DNA from: Archangium gephyra
GTDB taxonomy: Bacteria; Myxococcota; Myxococcia; Myxococcales; Myxococcaceae
DNA: 64,000 nucleotides
Direction of reading: 5' to 3'
NCBI RefSeq assembly: GCF_001027285.1
Contig: NZ_CP011509.1
Coordinates: 9,386,501-9,450,500 of the forward strand
A model generated the notes under the pieces. That model was given only the letters and a program-made list of their open reading frames with translations. It had not been told where the DNA came from and did no database searches. The translations under genes were made by a program, and so were the position numbers. How positions within the stretch are numbered: the stretch's first letter is position 1; every line of letters begins with the position of its first letter. This document shows positions 1-8,409 of this stretch, piece after piece.

Positions 1-1138
1 TCGTGGGATGCATGTTCCCGTCTCCCGCGTGCCCGAACGTCCCGATGAGCACCCCCCGCTGCCCGGCGATGCGCTCGACCTCCGCGAGCAGGTCCGGAAT
101 GCGCGAGAGCGGAACGCCCACGTCATCGAGCAGGGTCGAGCCCTGCCGCTCCAGCGCGGGAAAGGCGAAGCGGCGCGCGCCCATCAGCAGCTCACCCTCG
201 GCCTCGTCGGAGGAGTGCGCGACGAAGGTCGCTCCGACGGCCTCGCAGATGGCCGCCATCCGCGTGCTCTCCGCCACGCCCTGCTCTCCCCCGGCATCGG
301 AGCGCGCCAGCAGGAGCGCCGCGGCGTTGACGTCCAGGCCCATGGGCCTGGCGGCCTCGACGGCGCGGACGGTGGTGCGGTCCATCAACTCCAGGAGCGA
401 GGGCCGGAGCTCGGCCATGATCTCCGTGACCGCCGCCCCGGCACCCACGAGCGTCGGGAACGAGGCCACCAGGGTCGTGGCCCGGGGCGGGCGCGGCCGG
501 AGCTTCAGCGTGGCCTCGGTGATGATGCCGAGCGTGCCCTCGGAGCCGACGAACAGCCGGGTGAGGTCATAGCCGGCGACGTTCTTGACCATGCGTCCGC
601 CGGTCCGGACGACGGAGCCATCCGCCAGGACGGCCTCGAGCCCGAGCACCGCATCCCCGGTCACACCGTACTTCACGCAGCACAGGCCGCCGGCATTCGT
701 CGCGAGGTTGCCGCCGAGGGTCGAGAACTCCCAGCTCGCGGGGTCCGGCGCGTACCAGAGCCCCAGCTCCGCCGCGGCCGACTTCAGCGCGCCGTTGATG
801 ACTCCCGGCTGGACGACGGCGTACAGGCCTCGCCGGTCGAGCTCCAGGATGCGGTTCATCCGCGTGAGCGAGAGCACGATGCACCCGTCCACCGCGTTGG
901 CTCCGCCTGACAGTCCCGAGCCCGCCCCACGCGGGACGACGGGGACTCGGTGGGCCGAGGCCACACGAAGCACGGCCTGCACCTCGGTGGTCGAGCCAGG
1001 ACGCACGAGGACCCGAGGGACACCCGCCAGAGCCCATCCAGCCTGGTCACGGCGATGAGACTCGAGCACATCCGGGTCGGTGACGAGTGCTTCGGGCGGC
1101 AGGACGGCCGCGAGCTCACGCAACAGGTCCACGCTCAT
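1..1138 (-). CDS. FAD-linked oxidase, glycolate/D-lactate oxidase type (partial, C-terminus off the window)
   Basis: About 379 codons are visible, starting at the ATG at 1138 (MSVDLLRELAA). The N-terminal half is a PCMH-type FAD-binding domain: RGAGSGLSGGAN is the pyrophosphate-binding loop, followed by VVQPGV and the glycine-rich FSTLGGNLATNAGG stretch. The C-terminal half has the FAD_oxidase_C motif GHAGDGNMHP, after which the gene leaves the window; relatives of about 460 residues would continue roughly 80 residues more. The family (GlcD, D-lactate dehydrogenase, D-2-hydroxyglutarate dehydrogenase) oxidises a 2-hydroxy acid to a 2-keto acid and passes electrons to a quinone or a partner Fe-S subunit. 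Which substrate this one uses cannot be told. No strong ribosome binding site precedes the chosen ATG. Confidence 0.85.
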   Translation of the reverse strand, partial: MSVDLLRELAAVLPPEALVTDPDVLESHRRDQAGWALAGVPRVLVRPGSTTEVQAVLRVASAHRVPVVPRGAGSGLSGGANAVDGCIVLSLTRMNRILELDRRGLYAVVQPGVINGALKSAAAELGLWYAPDPASWEFSTLGGNLATNAGGLCCVKYGVTGDAVLGLEAVLADGSVVRTGGRMVKNVAGYDLTRLFVGSEGTLGIITEATLKLRPRPPRATTLVASFPTLVGAGAAVTEIMAELRPSLLELMDRTTVRAVEAARPMGLDVNAAALLLARSDAGGEQGVAESTRMAAICEAVGATFVAHSSDEAEGELLMGARRFAFPALERQGSTLLDDVGVPLSRIPDLLAEVERIAGQRGVLIGTFGHAGDGNMHPT

Positions 1139-1195
1139 GGGCGCTGATGCTATCGAGTGAACGCCAGGCGGACCATGTTCTCGGAGTGGCCGCGG

Positions 1196-2092
1196 TCAGG
1201 CGGACTCGAAGAGTTCCTGCACGGACTGCACGGACACTGCCTTGCGAAGCCAGCGCTTGAGTTGCTCGAGGTCGGTGCAGGCGGCAATGCGTTGGCGGGA
1301 CTGCTCATCCACCTGGAGGCCCCGGGCTCCGAGGACCTCCAGGAGGGCTGTCACTTCTCCCTCCTGCCGCCCCTCCTGCCGCCCCTCCTGCCGCCCCTCC
1401 TGCCGGCCTTGGGCGAAGTACCGCCGGGCGAACTCGCTCTGGTACTCGTAGGTGCCACTGCTCATCAGTGCCTCCAGGGCGGTGCGCGCCGCGTCGTTCA
1501 GCGAGCCCATCACCAGGTCAAAATAGAAGCGCGCCCGCTCTTCATCAATCCCCACCAGGCCGGGCAGCACCGCATCGGCGATGGCCGCGCCCTTCTCTCC
1601 CTGCCCGTGTGCCATGGCGGACAGCACCGCCAACTCCACCGCCTCACGCGCCTGCTCGGGCCGCGTAATGACCGGAATGCGCTCCGGTCCCGCCACGCAG
1701 GGCCTCAGCACGAAGCCCGGGTGGCCCAGGTCCACCGGCTGCCCGCCCCAGCGGGCCACCGGCCCGTCTGGAGCCACCACCAGCAGCACCGTGGGGCACC
1801 TCAACTTCGCCCTCATGTGGGTGAGGTACACCGGCCACGTGTACCGCTTCTCCTCGTCCGCAGAGAGCTGCACCTCCACCACGATGGCGAAGCGCGGCGT
1901 GTCCTCCCACAGCTGTACCACCAGATCCGCCCGGTACTCGGTGGGTACCACCTGGGTCAGCTCCGCGGACTCCGCCCGGGCCTCCGCGTAGGCGGGCACC
2001 TCGACACCGAGCGCGTCCCGCAGCAACTCGGCCGCCAGGGCCGGGCGGTTGCGGAACAACTCCAGGAAGGCCTCGTGCCGGAGGGAAGGCAT
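1196..2092 (-). CDS. Rpn/PD-(D/E)XK nuclease-family protein (transposase-like)
   Basis: A 298-residue protein. The N-terminal 100 residues have the layout of the Rpn (recombination-promoting nuclease) group of the PD-(D/E)XK superfamily: YRADLVVQL supplies the motif Asp and IVVEVQL the E-x-Q variant of the E-x-K motif, followed by KRYTWPVY. The rest is helical and ends in four RQEG repeats (about residues 230-245) before a last helical segment. The repeat region is typical of this family in bacteria and is encoded by a perfect 12-base tandem repeat. Members are thought to be DNA endonucleases or defence-related proteins and occur in many copies in myxobacteria. No transposon ends are visible around it. 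Confidence 0.7.
   Translation of the reverse strand: MPSLRHEAFLELFRNRPALAAELLRDALGVEVPAYAEARAESAELTQVVPTEYRADLVVQLWEDTPRFAIVVEVQLSADEEKRYTWPVYLTHMRAKLRCPTVLLVVAPDGPVARWGGQPVDLGHPGFVLRPCVAGPERIPVITRPEQAREAVELAVLSAMAHGQGEKGAAIADAVLPGLVGIDEERARFYFDLVMGSLNDAARTALEALMSSGTYEYQSEFARRYFAQGRQEGRQEGRQEGRQEGEVTALLEVLGARGLQVDEQSRQRIAACTDLEQLKRWLRKAVSVQSVQELFESA
1361..1406. repeat. 12-base tandem repeat, about 3.8 copies, inside the Rpn-like gene
   Basis: Four near-perfect copies of a 12-base unit (minus-strand reading GGGCGGCAGGAG and its rotations) encode the RQEG tetrapeptide repeats of the Rpn-like protein. The unit is a multiple of three, so copy-number slippage would keep the frame while changing the length of the hinge between nuclease and C-terminal helices. 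Confidence 0.9.
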
Positions 2093-2176
2093 GCGGCGGC
2101 GAATGTGACTCCATGAGTCACCTCGCTGTCAAGCCCAGGGTTGACTCCAGAAGTAGTGCTCCAACTCCCCCAGAGC

Positions 2177-4063
2177 CTACTTGGGCATCATCCCGAAGGC
2201 CTTGAGCATCGCCACGGCGATACCCATGAGGCTCTCACCGGCGATGAAGCCGGAGCTCACCGGGAGCACCGTGGCCTCGGCCAGCTTCGCCTTCTTGCGG
2301 CGCAGCACCTCGGCGATGGCCGCGCCGATGAAGAAGCTGATGGAGCTCGCCCCCGGAATCACGATGGACAGCCCCAGTCCCGACGCCGAGGGGATGAACG
2401 GCTTGGCCTTCTTCGGCGCCCAGCGATCCAGCAGCACCAGCGCCACACCCAGCGCCAGGCCGCACACCGCGCCGATGCGCGCCGACGTGTGCAGCGAGTT
2501 CACCCCGTTGACGAGCATCTTCGACACGCCCGCCCACACCAGCGAGGACGGCGCGGGGAACTCCTCGGTGCCCAGCACGTCCGCGCTCGGCACCAGCAGG
2601 TTGAAGGCGGGCACCACCACCGCCGCCCCGGCCAGCACGCCGAAGAGCTGCCCGATGAACTGCTTGCGCGGGTTGGCGCCCAGCAGCCAGCCCGTCTTGA
2701 GGTTCGTGAGCAGGTCCGCCGAGTGCAGGCCCACGCCGCCCGTGGCGTTGGCGCTCATCACGTTGGCCGCGAGGTTTCCGGGCAGGAGGGCTCCGTAGAG
2801 CAGCTGCGTCACCGGCCCGAGGGCCTTCGTCGGCGTGGTGTCCGTCTCTCCCGTGACGCGCGCGGCGATGACGCCCATCACCACCGACAGCGGCAGGGCG
2901 ATGACACCCGCCCACCACGGAATCTGGAAGAGGTAGGCCATCAGCCCCACCACGATGGGGCCCAGCACCAGGAAGCCCAGGGGGAACCAGGTGGGCGGGC
3001 ACTCCACGTCCGCGAGCACATCCTTCTCCTCCTCGGTGTTCTTCCCGAAGAGGCCCGAGAGCGCCTTGAACGACTTGGCCACGCTGCGCCACTGGAAGGC
3101 GAAGGACAGCAGGCCCGAGGACACCAGCACCGAGGCGCCCGTCCACAGCGCCCAGCCATTGATGGCCTTGTACGTCACCTCGGGGATGACGCCGCGGCTG
3201 ACCATCTCCGGAGCGAGGAAGCCGTAGGTGAAGATGGCGCCCAGCAGCATGGACCAGCCCGTCTTGAAGCTCACCAGCGCCCCGGCGCCAATCAGCAGCA
3301 GGCTCAGATCGAACGAGAGCGTCCACGCCCCCGCCGGCTTGCCCATGATGGTGAAGGGCAGGCTCAGCTTCGAGGGCAGGTTCCACGCCAGCCACGAGGC
3401 CCTGCCCTCCCGCCAGAACGCGATGACGGCGCCCACCAGGCCCGCGAGGCCCAGGTAGCGCGCCTTGCCGCGCGATCCCTCGTCATGCCCGTGAAGCGCC
3501 TGGAGCGTCTCGGCGGTGGCGGTGCCCGTGGGGAACGGGAGCTGCTCCACGTTGACGAGCTGGCGTTTGATGGGGATGGCCGCGAAGACACCCATGGTGG
3601 AAATCACCGCGAACCAGGCCACCAGCCACCCCGCCGACGGCAGCGTCCCGGTGAGCATCAGCAGGGCGGGCACGGCCGCCATGTTGCCCCCGCCCGTCAT
3701 GTACCCCGCTCCCGAGGCCACCGAGCCCACCGCGTTGTTCTCCAGCGCCGTCACTTCCTTCTTCACCAGCCCCACGGCCCGCAGGGCACTGAAGGCCGCG
3801 AAGGAGAGGACACACGCCGTGATGGTGACGCCCAGGCTCCAGCCCGTCTTGAGGATGACGTACAGGTTGGACAGGCACATCACCGCGCCAATCAGCATGC
3901 CCGCCACGACGGCACGCACGGTGAGCTGGTGCTCGGCCCCCTTGTAGACGTTCTCGAGCCAGTAGCGCTCGGGATCCTGGGTGCCGGCGGAGGGCGCCGC
4001 CGGGTGCGGGGGCTCGGGCGTGAGCTTGAGCTGCTGGGGCGAAGGCGTGGCGGACGGGCTCAT
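2177..4063 (-). CDS. OPT-family oligopeptide transporter
   Basis: About 628 residues from the ATG at 4063 (MSPSATPS); an in-frame start eight codons upstream is possible and neither has a clear Shine-Dalgarno. A short Pro-rich cytosolic N-terminus leads into a membrane protein with some 15 hydrophobic segments. Typical OPT features are seen: the block from ENVYKGAEHQLT into the first TM, the ENNAVGSVASGAGYMTGGG segment, and PFPTGTATAETLQA. The OPT superfamily imports peptides or metal chelates with protons across the inner membrane; bacterial members are poorly characterised and the substrate here is unknown. It stands alone, with the FKBP isomerase gene upstream on the same strand. Confidence 0.9.
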   Translation of the reverse strand: MSPSATPSPQQLKLTPEPPHPAAPSAGTQDPERYWLENVYKGAEHQLTVRAVVAGMLIGAVMCLSNLYVILKTGWSLGVTITACVLSFAAFSALRAVGLVKKEVTALENNAVGSVASGAGYMTGGGNMAAVPALLMLTGTLPSAGWLVAWFAVISTMGVFAAIPIKRQLVNVEQLPFPTGTATAETLQALHGHDEGSRGKARYLGLAGLVGAVIAFWREGRASWLAWNLPSKLSLPFTIMGKPAGAWTLSFDLSLLLIGAGALVSFKTGWSMLLGAIFTYGFLAPEMVSRGVIPEVTYKAINGWALWTGASVLVSSGLLSFAFQWRSVAKSFKALSGLFGKNTEEEKDVLADVECPPTWFPLGFLVLGPIVVGLMAYLFQIPWWAGVIALPLSVVMGVIAARVTGETDTTPTKALGPVTQLLYGALLPGNLAANVMSANATGGVGLHSADLLTNLKTGWLLGANPRKQFIGQLFGVLAGAAVVVPAFNLLVPSADVLGTEEFPAPSSLVWAGVSKMLVNGVNSLHTSARIGAVCGLALGVALVLLDRWAPKKAKPFIPSASGLGLSIVIPGASSISFFIGAAIAEVLRRKKAKLAEATVLPVSSGFIAGESLMGIAVAMLKAFGMMPK

Positions 4064-4125
4064 GGGGGGTGCACGATACCGGAACACCCCCTACCCCACG
4101 AGTGGGTATTGCTCCCGCCGTCCGC

Positions 4126-4608
4126 TCAGTGCGCTCCGCCCGGCCCGTGGGCGTGGCCGTGCTCCTTCTCCTCGTCCGTGGCCGCGCGCACTTCACGCAC
4201 GGTGATGTCGAAATGGAGCGTCTTGCCCGCCATCGGGTGGTTGAGGTCCACCACCACCTTCTCCCCCTTCAGCTCGCGAATCGTGATGGGGATGACGTCC
4301 CCGTCCGCCGTCTGCGCGCTGATGGTCAGGCCCGGCTGGAGCTGGGCATTGGGCGGGAACATCTCGCGGGGCACTTCCTGGAGGCCTCGCGGATCATGCT
4401 CGCCGTACCCCTGCGAGGGAGGCACCACCACCTTCTTGGACTCGCCGGCGGCCATGCCCTCCAGCTGGCCCTCCAGGCCCGGGACGATCTGCCCCCGGCC
4501 ATGCATGTAGGCGAGCGGCTGTCCGGGCTCACTCTCGTCGACCACCTGTCCGTCCCCGAGGTGCAACCGGTACTCCAACGAGACCACACTGTCCTTGGAC
4601 ACCTTCAT
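4126..4608 (-). CDS. slyD: SlyD-type FKBP peptidyl-prolyl cis-trans isomerase
   Basis: 160 residues from the ATG at 4608 (MKVSKDSVV), which has an AAGGAG Shine-Dalgarno about ten bases upstream; an 18-codon longer reading lacks this. The order is FKBP half (DSVVSLEYRLHLGDGQVVDES, GQIVPGLEGQLEGMAAGE), inserted-in-flap chaperone domain (GYGEHDPRGLQEVPREMFP), then the FKBP C-terminal strand (VDLNHPMAGKTLHFDITV). It ends in a His-rich tail (EHGHAHGPGGAH) resembling the metal-binding tail of SlyD. Such proteins combine proline isomerisation with holdase activity and deliver Ni(II) to hydrogenase or urease in E. coli. The short tail suggests weak metal binding here. Confidence 0.9.
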   Translation of the reverse strand: MKVSKDSVVSLEYRLHLGDGQVVDESEPGQPLAYMHGRGQIVPGLEGQLEGMAAGESKKVVVPPSQGYGEHDPRGLQEVPREMFPPNAQLQPGLTISAQTADGDVIPITIRELKGEKVVVDLNHPMAGKTLHFDITVREVRAATDEEKEHGHAHGPGGAH

Positions 4609-4685
4609 CGTGGGCTGCTCCTTCTGTCCTACGGGTATGGGACGGAGATGTAGCCGGGGCAAGCAACCCGTGCTCCCTTGATTGC

Positions 4686-5963
4686 TCAGGAGGCGGACGA
4701 CCTGGGCTCCAGCTCGGCCTCGGTATCCACATTGGGCTCACCCCGGGACACGTAGACGGCGGCCGCGAGGTCTCCCGTCACGTTGAGCGTGGTGCGGCAC
4801 ATGTCCAGGAAGCGGTCCACGCCCAGCACCAGCGCGAGCCCCTCGGGGGGAATCTTGAACATGCCCAGAATCATCGCGATGACGGGGATGGAGCCGGCCG
4901 GCACGCCCGCGGTGCCGATGCCCGCCAGCACGCAGATGAACATCACGACGGCCTGATCCGGCAGGCTCAGCTGCACGCCGAACACCTGCGCCAGGAAGAG
5001 CACGGTGACGCCCTCGAAGAGCGCGGTGCCGTTCTGGTTCATCGCCGAGCCGGCGGTGAGCACGAAGCGCGACACGTTGCGCGGCAGCTTGAGGTTCTCC
5101 TCGGCCACCTTGAGCGCGGTGGGCAGCGTGGCGCTGGAGGACGCCGTGGAGAAGGCGGTGACGATGGCCAGGCGGCAGTCGCGGAAGAAGGCCACCGGGT
5201 TGCGCCCGCCGAGGAAGCGCACCGACAGCGAGTACACGACGAACATGTGCAGCCCGAGCGCCAGCAGCACCACGCCCACGTAGGACGCCACCTGCATCAG
5301 CACGCCCATGCCCAGGCGCGCCATCATGCTGAAGAGCAGTGCCGCCACGCCGATGGGCGCCAGCTTCAGCACCCCATCGATGAGCTTCATCATCACGTCG
5401 TGCAGGCCCTGGATCGTCTCGCGCAGGTGCCTGGCCGCCGGGGTGTCCGTCAGCGCCAGCCCCAGGCCGAAGATGAGCGAGAAGACGATGAGGGCGATCA
5501 TGTCCCCGTCCGCCGCCGCCTTCAGCGGGTTGCTGGGCACCATGGCGGCGATCAGCGAGGGCACCGAGGTGCTGCTCGGCGCGGGGGCCGCCTGCACCGA
5601 GGTGCCCTTCATCGCCAGCGCGCGCGCCTCGTCACTCAGCCCCACGCCCGGTTTGAGCGTGTTCACCAGCACCAGGCCGATGAGCACCGCGATGCTGGAG
5701 ATGACCACGGTGTAGCCCATGGTCTTCAGGCCCAGCCGGCCCAGCTGCTTGAGGTCCAGCTCGCACACGCCCATCACGAGGGCGGAGAAGAGCAGCGGCA
5801 CCACCAGCATCAGCAGCAGCCGGAGGAAGAGCTGCCCCGCCAGCCCGGTGATGTTCGCCACCACCCACTCGAGCCAGGGCGTCCCTCCCGCCGCGAGGTT
5901 GGCGGCGATGCCCGCCACGGTGCCGATGACGATGCCCAGGAGCATCTTCTGGTGCTGCTTCAT
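4686..5963 (-). CDS. Dicarboxylate/amino acid:cation symporter (DAACS, GltP/DctA family)
   Basis: 425 residues from the ATG at 5963 (MKQHQKMLLGI), preceded by AAGAGG at proper spacing; longer in-frame readings overlap the next gene and are rejected. Eight TM segments and two re-entrant loops are expected. The family signatures are present: the serine-rich HP1 loop FSTASSSATLPTAL, the TM7 motif NQNGTALFEG (equivalent of NMDGT), and the HP2 stretch GIGTAGVPAGS, then TM8 with VDRFLDMCRTTLNV carrying the substrate-binding Asp/Arg/Asn face. It imports glutamate/aspartate or C4-dicarboxylates with Na+ or H+. The TM8 DxxxDxxRTxxN pattern is compatible with either. It is a single-gene unit. Confidence 0.93.
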   Translation of the reverse strand: MKQHQKMLLGIVIGTVAGIAANLAAGGTPWLEWVVANITGLAGQLFLRLLLMLVVPLLFSALVMGVCELDLKQLGRLGLKTMGYTVVISSIAVLIGLVLVNTLKPGVGLSDEARALAMKGTSVQAAPAPSSTSVPSLIAAMVPSNPLKAAADGDMIALIVFSLIFGLGLALTDTPAARHLRETIQGLHDVMMKLIDGVLKLAPIGVAALLFSMMARLGMGVLMQVASYVGVVLLALGLHMFVVYSLSVRFLGGRNPVAFFRDCRLAIVTAFSTASSSATLPTALKVAEENLKLPRNVSRFVLTAGSAMNQNGTALFEGVTVLFLAQVFGVQLSLPDQAVVMFICVLAGIGTAGVPAGSIPVIAMILGMFKIPPEGLALVLGVDRFLDMCRTTLNVTGDLAAAVYVSRGEPNVDTEAELEPRSSAS

Positions 5964-6021
5964 CCGGGTGCCTCTTGGGTGCTGGGGAGAAGACTCCCTG
6001 GGGACAGGGAGGGGGCGCAGC

Positions 6022-6855
6022 CTACCGGCGATTCCCCGTGGCGGATACATCATCGGCGGTGGCGGCCGTCTCCCGCTGGACTCCCGCGCCCCTGGCCCGT
6101 TCACCCGCCGTCTCACGCAGCCGCCGGTTCACCCGCTCGGCCCACTCGGGCTCCACCTCCAGGCACGCCGCCCTGCGCCCCAACCGCAGCGCCGCCGCCG
6201 GCATGGAGCCACTGCCCGCGAACGGGTCCAACACCCAGTCCCCCGGCCGGCTCCACGTACGCACCAACGGCTCCAGCACGGAGAAGGGCTTGTGGTGGGG
6301 ATGGTTGCCCCAACGGGCCGCCTCCGCGTCGTCGTCGTAGCCGCCCACCACCGCCCAGACGGTGGGCAGGCCACCCGGCTCCAGCTCCGGCGCGGGCGTG
6401 CGCGAGAGCACCAGCGCCACCTCGTAGACGCGCAGCAGCTGCTCGTTGGCGTTCTTCTCCGTGGTGCGCTTGCCCCAGACGTACTCGCCCCGCAGGTGGT
6501 GGAAGCCCAACGAGCGGGCCACCGCGAGAATGGGCTCCTTGCCCAGCAGGTTCGTCCAGATGGCCATCGGCGCGTCCGGCGTCAGGTGCGCCACCGCGTG
6601 CGTCATCCACTCCTCGGTGAAGACGCGGTAGTCGCGCACCGTCTCGAAGCGCACGATGGGGTTGCGATCGATCTTCTTGTTCGCCCGGGGATCCCGCAGG
6701 TCTCCCCCCTTGCGCCGCCGCGTGAGCAGGCAATACGGCGGATCCGTATGCAGGAAGGTGGCCTTCGCCTCTCCCAGCACGGCCCGGTAACCGCCGGGCT
6801 CCCGCGAATCGGCCCGCACGCAGCGGAAGGTCTCGAGCTCGTCGTGAGGATTCAT
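6022..6855 (-). CDS. Solitary site-specific DNA methyltransferase (N6-adenine or N4-cytosine, beta-class order)
   Basis: 277 residues. Motif IV (DPPY, about residue 38) precedes motif I (DPFAGSGS, about residue 216), the order of beta-class amino-methyltransferases. The catalytic DPPY with Tyr argues for N6-adenine or N4-cytosine methylation of DNA. The segment between them (VWGKRTTEKNANEQLLRVYEVALVLSR) matches the usual core, with a HKPFSVLEPLVRTWSRPGDWVLDPF stretch leading into motif I. No restriction endonuclease or specificity subunit is adjacent, so it is likely an orphan methylase with a regulatory or protective role, or a relic of a restriction system. The target site cannot be read from the sequence. 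Confidence 0.85.
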   Translation of the reverse strand: MNPHDELETFRCVRADSREPGGYRAVLGEAKATFLHTDPPYCLLTRRRKGGDLRDPRANKKIDRNPIVRFETVRDYRVFTEEWMTHAVAHLTPDAPMAIWTNLLGKEPILAVARSLGFHHLRGEYVWGKRTTEKNANEQLLRVYEVALVLSRTPAPELEPGGLPTVWAVVGGYDDDAEAARWGNHPHHKPFSVLEPLVRTWSRPGDWVLDPFAGSGSMPAAALRLGRRAACLEVEPEWAERVNRRLRETAGERARGAGVQRETAATADDVSATGNRR

Positions 6856-6886
6856 CCGGCGCGCACCCTACCCCAGCCGCTCCGCT

Positions 6887-7129
6887 TCACCACCGCGCCT
6901 CGGGAGCCACCGCCCGCGTCACGGCCAGGATGTCTCCCACCGGCACCCGCTCGTGCGACCGGAAGACGGCGAAGTCGTCCCCCCGCTCGGTCACCACGTC
7001 CAGCACCTCGTCGATGAAGGCCTCCCCCTCGCGCAGCTGGACCGCCACCGGCCGGTGCCGCAGGACGGCCTCCTCCAGCACGTCGATGAAGTCACAGCGG
7101 CCCACCTCGTCCTGGCATATCCGCGTCAT
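6887..7129 (-). CDS. Small Rof/YaeO-like protein (possible Rho-binding antiterminator)
   Basis: 80 residues from the ATG at 7129 (MTRICQDEVGRCDF); a GGAGG lies ten bases upstream. The spacing of conserved features resembles the Rof (YaeO) family: a CDxxDxLE box near the N-terminus (CDFIDVLE), a short helix with a His, a strand containing LREGE, a DVVTERGDDFAVF hairpin, and a closing RVPVGDILAVT strand, as in the Sm-like fold. Rof of E. coli binds Rho and lowers termination. Only the pattern supports this; overall identity to Rof looks low. It lies 92 bases downstream of tfuA on the same strand and could be co-transcribed. If not Rof, it is an uncharacterised small beta-barrel protein. Confidence 0.5.
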   Translation of the reverse strand: MTRICQDEVGRCDFIDVLEEAVLRHRPVAVQLREGEAFIDEVLDVVTERGDDFAVFRSHERVPVGDILAVTRAVAPEARW

Positions 7130-7221
7130 CGTCTCGCCGCCTCCGGCGCCAAACGTAATGGCTCCCCCCGGGCCCCGCCCACCGGAATGAACCGGCCGGC
7201 CCCCGGAAGTGCCCCTCCCGC

Positions 7222-8409
7222 TCACCGCTTGCGCCGGCCCCGTTTGGGCGCTCCGAGCCGCTGGGCCTCCTCCACCCAGTGGCCCCTCAGGCGCGCCTCC
7301 GTGGCGAGCGCCTCGTCCCACGAGGGCCCGTCTGGCAGCACGCGCGAGGCGTGCTCGAGCATGAGCCGCTCCAGCGCCCGGTCCTCGCACAGCCGCCACA
7401 CCTCGTGCGCGTCCAGGCCACAGGCGGCGAGGTACGCGTCGCGCTCCTTCGGCGGCACGCCCAGCAGCTCCCACCACTCGTCCTCGGCCCGTATCACCTC
7501 CTCCTCGGTGGCAAGCAGGCCGAGCGACCGCGCCTGGCCCGCGAGCAACGCCCGCCGCAGGCCCGCCTCCGCCAGCTCCCGGGCCTCGGGCGCGGCGCGC
7601 AGCCCGCCCAGCACCTCCTCCGAGGACACGAGGCCTCCTTCCGTCTCACACAGACCCTCCATGAGGCGGCGGCGGCGCACGTAGGACGAGGGAGGCGGCC
7701 GGCCCGTCCGGGCTCGCACGGGGGCCTCCGCTCCCGAGGCGATCCACGCCGAGGCGGCCTGGAGGCAGGCACGGGCGTCCTCGCGCTTGAGATCCTCGAA
7801 GCCTCCGGCGGCCCACGCGTCCCACTTCGCCCGGGTGGCCGGACGCCACGCCTCGCCCACGGCCGCCAGCACCCGGGGCCAGGTGCGGTCCTGGTAGAAG
7901 AGCGCCGCCGCCGCGTCCACCAGCGCCTGCGCCTCGCGGGGAGCGAGCACCTTCGCCCCCTGCGCCTGGCGCGCCGCGTGACGCACGTTGACGAGCGGCA
8001 CCGTCAGGGCACGGAAGCCGTGCTCCGCGTCGGCGTGGAGCAGCGCCACCTCGGCGTCATCCACCAGCTCTCCCCGCTGGTAGGCCTCGAAGATGTGGCC
8101 CACGCCCACCATGCCGTGCCGCGCGAGCTCCGCCGCACGCAGCGCCCCCATGCTGGCCCCGCCGAACACCGCCACCCCGGCGTCCAGCGCGGCCAGCAGC
8201 TCGTGGTGCCAGACGGACGGCTGCGCCTCGAAGACCCCATCCACCAGGGCGATGGCCCTCGGATGCAGCGAGAGGGCGCGCCACACGTCTCCCTGGCGCG
8301 CGGGCGGCAACACCCGGCAGGGCACCAGGGCCAGGGCGTCCTCCTCCGGCAGCGAGGGGCCGAGGAAGACGAGGAGATCATCGGGATGATGGGCCGGACG
8401 TCGTTTCAC
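7222..8409 (-). CDS. tfuA: TfuA-like protein, partner of YcaO
   Basis: 395 residues. The N-terminal 200 residues are a TfuA-like core: VFLGPSLPEEDA, PPARQGDVWRAL, ALVDGVFEAQPSVWHHELL, GVAVFGGASMGALRAAEL and the GMVGVGHIFEAYQRGEL stretch are all strongly family-like. The C-terminal half is helical and variable. The start codon overlaps the ycaO stop by four bases, so the two are translationally coupled. TfuA proteins assist YcaO enzymes in turning a backbone amide into a thioamide (as on methanogen McrA and thioviridamide-type peptides), probably by supplying or handling sulfur. The C-terminal extension of nearly 200 residues is longer than in many TfuA proteins and may bind the substrate. Confidence 0.88.
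   Translation of the reverse strand: MKRRPAHHPDDLLVFLGPSLPEEDALALVPCRVLPPARQGDVWRALSLHPRAIALVDGVFEAQPSVWHHELLAALDAGVAVFGGASMGALRAAELARHGMVGVGHIFEAYQRGELVDDAEVALLHADAEHGFRALTVPLVNVRHAARQAQGAKVLAPREAQALVDAAAALFYQDRTWPRVLAAVGEAWRPATRAKWDAWAAGGFEDLKREDARACLQAASAWIASGAEAPVRARTGRPPPSSYVRRRRLMEGLCETEGGLVSSEEVLGGLRAAPEARELAEAGLRRALLAGQARSLGLLATEEEVIRAEDEWWELLGVPPKERDAYLAACGLDAHEVWRLCEDRALERLMLEHASRVLPDGPSWDEALATEARLRGHWVEEAQRLGAPKRGRRKR

Noticed and set aside
2141-4510. A long plus-strand frame opposite the OPT and slyD genes
   Set aside because: Low-complexity His/Arg/Gln/Gly content and no recognisable domain; the minus-strand genes have clear families.
5963-6116. Extended N-terminus of the symporter up to 6116
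   Set aside because: It overlaps the end of the methyltransferase gene, is Pro/Arg-rich and lacks a Shine-Dalgarno; the ATG at 5963 has one.
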